Assembly (NCBI GenBank): GCA_023663915.1
Contig: JAMPGN010000142.1
Coordinates: 1 to 11,537 of the forward strand
Reading direction: 5' to 3'
DNA length: 11,537 nucleotides
Source: Eubacterium sp.
GTDB lineage: Bacteria > Bacillota_A > Clostridia > Lachnospirales > Lachnospiraceae
The notes beneath the pieces are model-generated. The model ran no database searches, was not told where the DNA came from, and saw nothing but the letters and a program-made list of their open reading frames with translations. The translations under genes were made by a program, and so were the position numbers. Below, piece after piece: positions 1-6,414 of the stretch. Positions within the stretch are counted from its first letter, which is position 1; each line of letters begins with the position of its first letter.

Positions 1-96
1 TTAGAAAATCCATTCGACAAAACCCGACACAAGAGAACTTTTTGTGCAATCTGCCTTCACAACTTATACGATAGACCTTTTGACATCTGAATCCAA

Positions 97-525
97 TTAG
101 TCAAAGACCACCGGCTTGTCGATGAACTCTGTCTTGATCACTATGTAGGGATAACTCGCGACCGGCTTACTTTTCTCTTCCGGCGAAGGTCCGATCAGAT
201 TTGTGTCCACATAGATCGCATTTGCCGTCTCGTACAGGTCATTGACGGCAATGCTGTAACCGCCGGTCTCCTGCATTCCGTACCCCACGCAGATATAGAA
301 AAACCCTTTGTCTTCAAAGGTAATCTTGAATGCATCGGTCTTTTTCTGCTCAATCCTGTTAAAAAGTTCTTCCGGAAGATTATCCTCTGCAACCACCGTG
401 CACTCCAAGTCTTTAACTTTCTCCATCGTATCCTGTTTTTTCCCGCACGCAAATACTCCCATGCACATCAGACAGACCAGACAAACGCTGAGCAACCTTT
501 TCTGATATTCACATAATCCATTCAT
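97..525 (-). CDS. Small lipoprotein with PrcB C-terminal-type domain
   Basis: This 142-residue protein is predicted to be exported and lipid-anchored. A basic start (K9, R10) is followed by a hydrophobic stretch (about 11-26) ending in VFAC, with C27 as the probable lipidated cysteine; Phe at -2 is unusual for a lipobox. The mature part has TGGYSI (87-92), then GPSPEEKSKP (112-121) and SYPYIVIK (124-131). This order matches the PrcB C-terminal family, a small beta-rich domain named after a subunit of the Treponema dentilisin protease complex. In Firmicutes such proteins are usually orphan lipoproteins of unknown role, and no protease partner is visible here. A weak ribosome-binding site (GGAG, about 10 nt upstream) precedes the ATG. 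The gene diverges from plsC across a 146-bp gap. The domain call is from motif recall and fairly confident; the function is unknown. Confidence 0.75.
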   Translation of the reverse strand: MNGLCEYQKRLLSVCLVCLMCMGVFACGKKQDTMEKVKDLECTVVAEDNLPEELFNRIEQKKTDAFKITFEDKGFFYICVGYGMQETGGYSIAVNDLYETANAIYVDTNLIGPSPEEKSKPVASYPYIVIKTEFIDKPVVFD

Positions 526-592
526 ATGTTTTCCACTCCGACAATAAACTCTTATTAACTAATTTATTATGCAGAATGCAGGTCTATTCCTA

Positions 593-621
593 TTGATTAT
601 TGCGCGCACAACCTATATAAT
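593..621 (+). promoter_or_regulatory. Sigma-A-type promoter of plsC
   Basis: TTGATT (593-598), a 17-nt spacer and a perfect TATAAT (616-621) form a near-consensus housekeeping promoter reading toward plsC. The inferred transcription start is around 628, giving a leader of about 44 nt. It sits in the divergent intergenic region shared with the minus-strand lipoprotein. Confidence 0.65.
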
Positions 622-645
622 AAAAAAACGAGCTGACGCTCGTTT
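622..645 (-). terminator. Hairpin with T-run on the minus strand, in the divergent intergenic region
   Basis: AAACGAGC (626-633), loop TGAC (634-637) and GCTCGTTT (638-645) form a perfect 8-bp stem. On the minus strand the stem is followed by seven Ts (the complement of A622-628), the form of a Rho-independent terminator. On the plus strand only three Ts close the stem before ATAAC. No minus-strand gene lies upstream, so it would stop antisense RNA coming out of plsC. It also lies at the predicted 5' end of the plsC mRNA and may act there as a protective stem-loop. Confidence 0.55.
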
Positions 646-671
646 ATAACATAAAAATAGGATGGTATCAT

Positions 672-1406
672 ATGATTCGTTTGATTCTGGTTTTAGTCTT
701 TGTTGTAATATTCCTCATTGTAAGCCTGCCGATTCAGTTCGTGGAATTTCTCATCGGCAAATCGAATCCGGGGTTAAAGGACCGCAGTTCGCTCGCGATC
801 GTCAACTGGGCATTCCGCGTGGTACTCTTTCTGTCCGGCACTTCCGTGACGGTACTCGGCGAAGAGAACGTCCCAAAGGATGAAGCGGTATTGTATATAG
901 GAAATCACAGAAGCTATTACGATATTATCATGACTTATGTCCGCGTGCCGCGTCCTACCGGATATATGGCGAAAGTAGAGATGCTGCGCTATCCGTCGCT
1001 GTCCACATGGATGAAATACCTACACTGTATCTTTTTGGACCGGAGCGACATCAAGGCGGGGTTAAAGTCCATTCTCGATGCCATAGACAAAGTAAAATCC
1101 GGCATTTCCATCTGTATTTTCCCTGAGGGGACACGCAACCGGACGAACGAAATGTTTCTGGAATTTCGCGATGGCAGCTTCAAGGTTGCCGAGAAATCCG
1201 GCTGTCCGATCATTCCGATCAGTATTAACAATGCCGGAGCGATCTTCGAGGACCACATTCCTTTTATCCGAAAGGCGCATGTGGTCATTGAGTACGGCAA
1301 ACCAATCTATACCAGAGACCTGAGTAAGGAAGACAAACGCCATCTCAGTTCCATGGTGCAGGAAATCATCAAAGAGAATTATCTGAAGAACCAAGAACTT
1401 GTCTAA
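672..1406 (+). CDS. plsC: 1-acyl-sn-glycerol-3-phosphate acyltransferase (PlsC family)
   Basis: This 244-residue membrane-associated enzyme of phospholipid synthesis is expected to transfer an acyl group to the sn-2 position of lysophosphatidic acid, giving phosphatidic acid. An N-terminal hydrophobic segment (about 3-27) is followed by the PlsC motifs in order: NHRSYYD (78-84, the HX4D catalytic motif with H79 and D84), FLDR (121-124), FPEGTRNR (150-157, phosphate-binding) and PIIPIS (179-184). The length is typical of bacterial PlsC. The ATG start is preceded by AGGATGG (659-665) at 6 nt, and a strong sigma-A promoter lies just upstream. It is monocistronic, ending at a bidirectional hairpin. 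Paralogues can use lyso-phospholipids or other acceptors, so the exact substrate is inferred from family membership. Confidence 0.9.
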   Translation: MIRLILVLVFVVIFLIVSLPIQFVEFLIGKSNPGLKDRSSLAIVNWAFRVVLFLSGTSVTVLGEENVPKDEAVLYIGNHRSYYDIIMTYVRVPRPTGYMAKVEMLRYPSLSTWMKYLHCIFLDRSDIKAGLKSILDAIDKVKSGISICIFPEGTRNRTNEMFLEFRDGSFKVAEKSGCPIIPISINNAGAIFEDHIPFIRKAHVVIEYGKPIYTRDLSKEDKRHLSSMVQEIIKENYLKNQELV

Positions 1407-1415
1407 GCACATACG

Positions 1416-1451
1416 AAAAGGGACAAAGCCGCACCAAACTTCGCCCCTTTT
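1416..1451. terminator. Bidirectional terminator between plsC and the GH9-like gene
   Basis: AAAAGGG (1416-1422) pairs with CCCTTTT (1445-1451). A short internal AAG/CTT pairing inside the loop can extend the stem. A-rich and T-rich flanks on the two sides let it work in both directions. It starts 9 nt after the plsC stop codon and 2 nt after the stop codon of the convergent minus-strand gene, so one hairpin probably serves both transcripts. Confidence 0.65.
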
Positions 1452-1453
1452 AT

Positions 1454-3037
1454 TTATTCTGCCTGTATCGCCTGTGCTTCTTCCGGCTGCAGTTCCGCCA
1501 TGATCGCACTCATCATTACTACCAGTTCGGCGTTAAGTTCAACCTGATTCATAATGCCCAGCTTCTCGTCAATATCTTTATAATTGCGTTCCCCCACTCC
1601 TTCCAGATAGCTGATGGACTGCAGATTGCGTCCCAGCATATAATGCAGGTGGTTTTCCAGTACCGTCGCGTATTCGTGATTGGTGATAATATGATCAACC
1701 ACCGCCAAACGTGTGATGTCACGCAAAAGTGCCGCGCTGCCGCTATGCTGCTCTTCCATGCTCACCAGGAATTTCGAGTTCTTTGACGCATAAGAAATTT
1801 TCTCTCCTTCCAGCATCAGAATCTTTATGATATCTTTGCATGTATTGACATCTACCCTCTGTTTCGTTGAAAGATAAGTCACGCAGCCCCAGAATACAAA
1901 ATCGTTGTCCATATCCTCCACAGGATTCTGCAGCAAATAATTCAGGATCACATTGTGATAACCATAACCACCTGTCGCCCGGTAAAGTTCCGTGGAAGCA
2001 TAGAAATATTCCTCCAGAGATACATCGTTCATATATTGTCCCGCATAGCGATATGCCCTGTCCGCCGCTTTGATGCATTGTGTTGCAAACTCCCTGTCAT
2101 AATTCTGATACAGATAGCTAAACTTTGCCATCGTCGCTGCAAACTGAATCGTCGCATCCATCGTAACCCCGTCGATATATAGAATATAGCCAAGCGCCGC
2201 ATTGTCCACACTGTCAACCGACGAATACACCGCCCCGCTGGTAGAATCCTGCATTTTTAAAAGCCAGTCTATCTCATACTTCACTTCGTCCAATAGATCA
2301 GGAATTTCATTTCCACTCTCTGGAATCCCCAATTCGTCGTCAAACATCTCCGGATACAGCTCATACGCGAGAAGCAAATGATTGACCGTGCGGCACCCTG
2401 TCGTCACGTCGCGGGTAAATGCCTCATCCACATGCCATCCGCCCGATACATCCAGCTTGACGGACGCTTCCTCTTTCATCTGCGCCTCCTTAGAATGACA
2501 TGCATTATGCGCGGCATCTCCTGCCAATTCCGAGGATAGTGTCAGTCCGCACCGATTATAATAATATTGTTTCAACGCCACGTCATACAATTCCTCATAG
2601 GGATTTTCCTCTATCTCAAATGTGTAGGATTGCCCTATGACCGCCGATTTTATGTAGTAGCTGCCGGGTGTCTGAAAAGGCGTAAAATCACCGTAACTTA
2701 TGAGCGTGCCTGTCTCCTCGTCATATCCTTTCTTCACGATTTCTCCTGTAAAAACTTCCAGACCGCTATCCGTATCGACAATCACAAAAGAATCTGGAAG
2801 AAATTCACCTTGAAAAACAGCTACTTTATTGCTTTCTGACGCATATCCCACCTGATCTACCAGAATGCTCGGAAGGCTCTGCGGTACCTCATAATCAAAC
2901 TCCGGCGATAACCCCAGCGTGGTAAATCCACTGTTGTCACCGGTATCAAAAGGAAACTCCGATGCGTAGGCGCAGCCTGTCAGTAGAAGCAAGGAAAGCA
3001 ATATGCAGATGAATCTCTTAAAATATTTATTTCTCAT
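1454..3037 (-). CDS. GH9-like (cellulase-fold) lipoprotein, catalytic motifs degenerate
   Basis: This 527-residue surface lipoprotein has a signal sequence ending in LLTGC, with C22 the probable lipidated residue. Residues about 57-143 fit the cellulase N-terminal Ig-like domain (PSILVDQVGYA at 56-66, TPGSYYIK at 123-130). Residues about 150-515 fit the GH9 (alpha/alpha)6 barrel: DVSGGWH (196-202), GNEIPDLLDEVKYEIDWLLK (242-261), ELYRATGGYGY (350-360), and YMLGRN...SYLEGVGE (466-483). GH9 enzymes normally cut beta-1,4-glucans. Here the DAGD stretch that should follow GGWH reads VDEA (203-206), the HHR motif after the LGRN block is absent, and the C-terminal NE...NA..LV acid region reads NQVELNAELV (497-506). 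It may therefore bind rather than hydrolyse, or use other residues. It is last in the minus-strand cluster, 42 nt after the amidohydrolase, with a weak ribosome-binding site. Confidence 0.8.
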   Translation of the reverse strand: MRNKYFKRFICILLSLLLLTGCAYASEFPFDTGDNSGFTTLGLSPEFDYEVPQSLPSILVDQVGYASESNKVAVFQGEFLPDSFVIVDTDSGLEVFTGEIVKKGYDEETGTLISYGDFTPFQTPGSYYIKSAVIGQSYTFEIEENPYEELYDVALKQYYYNRCGLTLSSELAGDAAHNACHSKEAQMKEEASVKLDVSGGWHVDEAFTRDVTTGCRTVNHLLLAYELYPEMFDDELGIPESGNEIPDLLDEVKYEIDWLLKMQDSTSGAVYSSVDSVDNAALGYILYIDGVTMDATIQFAATMAKFSYLYQNYDREFATQCIKAADRAYRYAGQYMNDVSLEEYFYASTELYRATGGYGYHNVILNYLLQNPVEDMDNDFVFWGCVTYLSTKQRVDVNTCKDIIKILMLEGEKISYASKNSKFLVSMEEQHSGSAALLRDITRLAVVDHIITNHEYATVLENHLHYMLGRNLQSISYLEGVGERNYKDIDEKLGIMNQVELNAELVVMMSAIMAELQPEEAQAIQAE

Positions 3038-3079
3038 TTTATAAGCAGCTCTTTCGTTTAGAATGTTTACTTGAACATC

Positions 3080-4264
3080 TTAACACAAAAGTCCGCATTC
3101 TTCATCATAATATACAATTTTTCCTTCAATAATTGTGCACAGCGTCTTCGTAAACACCTCCATAGGATTCCCGTCGAAAATCGCTATGTCCCCATCCTTG
3201 CCGGCTGCGAAGCTTCCTATCCGGTCGTCCACGCCGCAGATCTTAGCGGCATTGATGGTGATCGACCGAAATCCATCCTCCATAGACATTCCTTCCTTAA
3301 CCGCCAATCCTGCACAGATCGGAAGAAACTGTATCTTCGATACCGGATGGTCGGTGGTTACGGCTGTCAAAATACCATTCCTGCTAAGCTGTCCCGCCGT
3401 CTTAAATGCCATGTTACGGACTTCTATCTTGTTGCGGCTCGCCATATCCGGTCCCACAATCGCCGGAAATCCGGCTTCCCTCAATTCTTCAACAATCAAA
3501 TGTCCCTCGCTACAGTGGTCCAACGTCATTTTAAGTCCGAACTCCTTAGCAATACGCACTGCCGTCAGAATATCGTCCGCCCGGTGCGCATGGGCCTTCA
3601 AGGGTATCTCGCCCCGCAGCACAGGCAACCAACATTCGTAATGAAAATCCGGCGGGGTTTCCGGATTTTCATCGACTTTCCTCTCATATTCTTTCGCTCT
3701 GCCAAGTTCTTCCCTCAATTTTGCCGCGATAGACATGCGGGTCACGGGAGAAACGCCCTGTCCTGAGAAATTGACCTTCGGATTCTCGCCAAACGCCACT
3801 TTCATTGCCGCCGGCGCCTTGACGATCATCTGGTCGATGCATCTTCCATGCGTTTTTAAGACTGCGAACTGTCCGCCTACCACATTGGAACTTCCCGGCC
3901 CGATCATGGCGGCTGTGATACCTGCCTTAATCGCATCATGAAATGCATCGTCCATCGGATTGATCGCATCGATGGCACGCAGGTAAGGGGTCACAGGATC
4001 TACGTTCTCGTTGCAATCGTCGCCTTCCATGCCCTTCTTCTCCTCCGTGATACCCATATGACAGTGTGCTTCCATGATTCCGGGCATGACCAGATTTCCT
4101 TTTGCATCGATCACCTGTACTTCGCTGCTGCTTTGCAATGTTTGCAGATCGCACTCTTTCATATCACCGACCGCCATGATTTTTCCATGTTCTATCTGAA
4201 CATACCCGTCGGCGTAGTCGCACTCTTCCATTGTCTTAATATTTCCGTGAATGATAACCAGCAT
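3080..4264 (-). CDS. Metal-dependent amidohydrolase, imidazolonepropionase-like
   Basis: This 394-residue cytoplasmic protein has the amidohydrolase-superfamily TIM barrel plus a flanking beta-domain built from both termini. Visible metal-site motifs are VMPGIMEAHCHMG (59-71; H67 and H69), KAHAHRADD (223-231; H225 and H227), LDHCSEGH (248-255; H250 and H255) and TTDHP (303-307; D305). The C-terminal GKDGDIAIFDGNP (355-367) is the usual return into the beta-domain. It resembles the imidazolonepropionase-like group (COG1228), which hydrolyses cyclic amides or related C-N bonds. No other histidine-degradation gene is nearby, so HutI function is not supported and the substrate is unknown. The ATG is preceded by GAGG at about 9 nt. 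It follows the SpoIIQ-like gene by 39 nt with no visible terminator, so co-transcription is likely. A long ORF on the opposite strand is a shadow. Confidence 0.85.
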   Translation of the reverse strand: MLVIIHGNIKTMEECDYADGYVQIEHGKIMAVGDMKECDLQTLQSSSEVQVIDAKGNLVMPGIMEAHCHMGITEEKKGMEGDDCNENVDPVTPYLRAIDAINPMDDAFHDAIKAGITAAMIGPGSSNVVGGQFAVLKTHGRCIDQMIVKAPAAMKVAFGENPKVNFSGQGVSPVTRMSIAAKLREELGRAKEYERKVDENPETPPDFHYECWLPVLRGEIPLKAHAHRADDILTAVRIAKEFGLKMTLDHCSEGHLIVEELREAGFPAIVGPDMASRNKIEVRNMAFKTAGQLSRNGILTAVTTDHPVSKIQFLPICAGLAVKEGMSMEDGFRSITINAAKICGVDDRIGSFAAGKDGDIAIFDGNPMEVFTKTLCTIIEGKIVYYDEECGLLC

Positions 4265-4303
4265 GTCCTTCTACCTCTGTCTCTATCGTTCTGCACCGTA
4301 CTG

Positions 4304-5266
4304 TCAGTGTAACTGGCTCATAGGGTTTACCGGCTCACCGTCCTTGGTCAGCTTGAAATAGACATTTGCCCCTTCCGTACTGTAAAATTTGGTCGGATAC
4401 GCTACCGTTCCAATCCCGTCTCCCACCTTCACATAACTTCCCTCGGAGACCGTGATATTCTCCAACTGTCCATAGGTCAGCTCATAACCGTTCCCCAGGT
4501 CCATTACCACCGTGTTTCCGATGATCGGATCGTATCCGACAGAAGTTACCCTACCGTCCGCCGCCGCAGAAATATTTGCTCCCTGAGGGGCCGCAATCAC
4601 GATTGCCGGATTGTACTTATACTGCTGCAACGTGGAGAAATAAATCGTCTTGTCCATGCTGTAATTAATCAGCACATCGCCCACGATCGGCCATACCAGC
4701 CCGTCTTCTTCTTGAAAATCAAGGGATGGCTGTACTGTCGTAGAGATCGCCTCTGCAGTCTCCGTCTCCTCAGAAACGTTCGCCGTATCTACCGACTCGT
4801 CAAACATGCCCGCTTCCTGCTCGTCCTCTACTTTCTGCTTCGTCTTATCGGATACTTCTTTCTTGCTATTCTCTTTCTTGCTCTCATCCGATTCTTCATC
4901 CGTCTCCTCTTCCGGTTCTCTGCTCACTTCAACTGTCGTACCGCTTTTCTTGGACGATACGGACTTGTCATCTGTATTTTCCACCTTCTGCGAATTTGCC
5001 TCCTGAAAACTGGGGTCATAATCCAGATCATCCGTTCCCACTTCCGCGAATAAAGTATCCAATTCCTCACCGGACATCAAACCTTCCGACGCCAAATCAA
5101 CCCCTTTTTCAATCGCCTCAAGATCTACCACATAATCTTCTTTTTCCGCCCGGTTGCTTCTCTGTACAAAAATACCGGTTACTGTGAGCGCCGTCAAAAC
5201 AAGCACAGACGATGCCAACATAATCATTCTCTCTTTTCTAACACCATTTCTATTTCTTCTTGCCAT
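4304..5266 (-). CDS. spoIIQ: SpoIIQ-like LytM/M23-fold protein, zinc ligands lost
   Basis: In Bacillus, SpoIIQ is a forespore membrane protein whose LytM domain pairs with SpoIIIAH across the intermembrane space during engulfment. This 320-residue protein has one membrane segment (about 14-34), an acidic Glu/Ser/Lys-rich linker (about 90-180) and a C-terminal M23 fold (about 188-320: VWPIVGDVLI, then VIAAPQGANISAAADGRVTS at 223-242). The metal-site motifs are all replaced. HPGID reads NPAIV (219-223), YxHL reads YGQL (265-268), and HLHFE reads NVYFK (301-305). A catalytic role is therefore unlikely. It directly follows spoIID, the usual clostridial order, which supports the name. The start at 5266 is chosen because TAGGAGG lies 9 nt upstream; an in-frame ATG 45 nt earlier is preceded by nothing comparable. 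A generic M23 protein is the alternative. Confidence 0.78.
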   Translation of the reverse strand: MARRNRNGVRKERMIMLASSVLVLTALTVTGIFVQRSNRAEKEDYVVDLEAIEKGVDLASEGLMSGEELDTLFAEVGTDDLDYDPSFQEANSQKVENTDDKSVSSKKSGTTVEVSREPEEETDEESDESKKENSKKEVSDKTKQKVEDEQEAGMFDESVDTANVSEETETAEAISTTVQPSLDFQEEDGLVWPIVGDVLINYSMDKTIYFSTLQQYKYNPAIVIAAPQGANISAAADGRVTSVGYDPIIGNTVVMDLGNGYELTYGQLENITVSEGSYVKVGDGIGTVAYPTKFYSTEGANVYFKLTKDGEPVNPMSQLH

Positions 5267-5275
5267 GAAATTCAG

Positions 5276-5282
5276 CCTCCTA
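5276..5282 (-). promoter_or_regulatory. Ribosome-binding site that sets the spoIIQ start
   Basis: TAGGAGG on the minus strand lies 9 nt before the ATG at 5266. It falls inside the longer ORF and favours the shorter, 320-residue product. Confidence 0.75.
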
Positions 5283-5351
5283 TTTTCATGTTTGCTTTGT
5301 AAGCATTTCAAAAAAGTTTACATGGTGTTAGTCTTACCCATTTTTGACAGG

Positions 5352-6341
5352 TTATTCAATTTTTGCTAATTCCGTCCCTAAAAAAAATTCCTTCAGGATT
5401 GTGTCATATGTTTCCCCGTTTAACGCCCTGCAATTTGCACCATATTGACTCATTCCGAAGCCATGTCCGACGCCTGTCACATGAAATACCATCTGCATCC
5501 CATCCTTTTCGACCTCAAAAGATGCCGACTGCAGGCCAAACAGATGTCGAAACTCCTCCCCGTCAATCTGTCCTAGCTCCTTTTCTTCCACAATAAATGA
5601 CACATTTGTCACATATCCTGCATCGTCATAAGAAATCTGCAAGCCTTCCCATATATCCTCAGAGGAGTATTCCTGCCCGATATACGGCTTGACTGCATAC
5701 AAAAAATTCGCCTTAGAGACGGTCACGACACTGCTGTAATCCTGCGCCGCTTTATCCTGTACGCAGTCTATCCTTGCCAGATAAGGACATTTCTCCGATT
5801 CCCACACCTTTGCGGCATTTCTCGTCTGTCCGTTACTCAGCTTGAAATAAGAAGCCTGTATCGGTTCTCCCTGATAAGAAAGATACAGCCCGTCGGTCTC
5901 CTCCACCGCCTCCTTATATGGCTCAAGCCTCTCCCACAGTGTCTTATCCGCTCCGTACCACTTCTTAAGACCGTCACCAGATACCTGTAGATTCCCGTTG
6001 TCCTCTTCTTTTAATACTTGAACCACTTCCGTTCTGAGAAGGACAGCCTGTGCCTTTAACGCCTCCTTCTCATAATCCTCCGGGATCACCGATTCCATTT
6101 TATAGACAAGGTATTCTTCTAATGGGATCTTCCAAACTCCCCACCCCATATCCGCCTGCACTACATAATTGACGGCTTTCTCGGAGTTTTCCGGTTCCTC
6201 ATTGGTACGCAGTGCATCCCTCTCCACGCCCACATGTCCCCACAGGCACGCGCACACATAAGGCAGCAAAAAAACAAACAAAAGAAAGCATCCTGCATCT
6301 CTTTTGTTTGTTCCTTTTAAGACGATTCTATTTTCATTCAT
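5352..6341 (-). CDS. spoIID: Stage II sporulation protein D (SpoIID/LytB family)
   Basis: SpoIID is a mother-cell membrane-anchored lytic transglycosylase that works with SpoIIM and SpoIIP in engulfment. This 329-residue protein has one hydrophobic segment (about 17-37) and then the SpoIID domain: IPLEEYLVYKMESVIPEDYE (72-91), ALKAQAVLLRT (94-104), KLSNGQTRNAAKVW (167-180) and the C-terminal hallmark GHGFGMSQYGA (292-302). In B. subtilis the catalytic Glu88 sits in a SEMP context; here the aligned position is Val85 (ESVIP, 83-87), with Glu83 the nearest acid. The ATG at 6341 is preferred because GAGG lies 6 nt upstream; a GTG 12 nt earlier falls within that ribosome-binding site. The spoIIQ-like gene follows after 85 nt. 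A mother-cell sigma-E promoter would be expected, and a weak candidate is present. Confidence 0.85.
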   Translation of the reverse strand: MNENRIVLKGTNKRDAGCFLLFVFLLPYVCACLWGHVGVERDALRTNEEPENSEKAVNYVVQADMGWGVWKIPLEEYLVYKMESVIPEDYEKEALKAQAVLLRTEVVQVLKEEDNGNLQVSGDGLKKWYGADKTLWERLEPYKEAVEETDGLYLSYQGEPIQASYFKLSNGQTRNAAKVWESEKCPYLARIDCVQDKAAQDYSSVVTVSKANFLYAVKPYIGQEYSSEDIWEGLQISYDDAGYVTNVSFIVEEKELGQIDGEEFRHLFGLQSASFEVEKDGMQMVFHVTGVGHGFGMSQYGANCRALNGETYDTILKEFFLGTELAKIE

Positions 6342-6348
6342 AAAACAC

Positions 6349-6373
6349 CTCACATACTCAATTCCTATGTGAG
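6349..6373. repeat. Perfect 8-bp inverted repeat overlapping the spoIID ribosome-binding site
   Basis: CTCACATA (6349-6356) and TATGTGAG (6366-6373) are perfect inverted copies around a 9-nt centre. On the minus strand the downstream arm carries the GAG of the spoIID Shine-Dalgarno sequence. It could be a protein-binding operator, or, in a transcript reading through from the gene upstream, a hairpin that hides the ribosome-binding site. Confidence 0.5.
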
Positions 6374-6390
6374 TGTCCGTTATTTTATGT
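6361..6390 (-). promoter_or_regulatory. Candidate sigma-E-type promoter of spoIID
   Basis: On the minus strand, ACATAAA (6390-6384), 14 nt and CATAGGAAT (6369-6361) resemble the sigma-E pattern (an ATA-containing -35, 14-nt spacer, CATA-type -10). The CA after CATA is replaced by GG, so the match is partial. spoIID is sigma-E dependent in Bacillus, which is the main support. Confidence 0.3.
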
Positions 6391-6414
6391 CACACGCTGC
6401 GGCAAGCCGGACAA

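Noticed and set aside
1..66. Short minus-strand frame ending with a stop codon at position 1, after the PrcB-type gene.
   Set aside because: Only about 20 codons, no ribosome-binding site and no recognisable sequence.
3071..3766. A 231-codon ORF on the plus strand.
   Set aside because: It lies antisense to the well-supported amidohydrolase, has no ribosome-binding site and has a composition typical of a shadow frame (rich in Arg, His and Ser).
5344..5372. TTGACA, 17 nt, TAATTC on the plus strand, a possible sigma-A promoter.
   Set aside because: It would read antisense into the end of spoIID with no plus-strand gene downstream; the -10 is poor and a chance match is likely.
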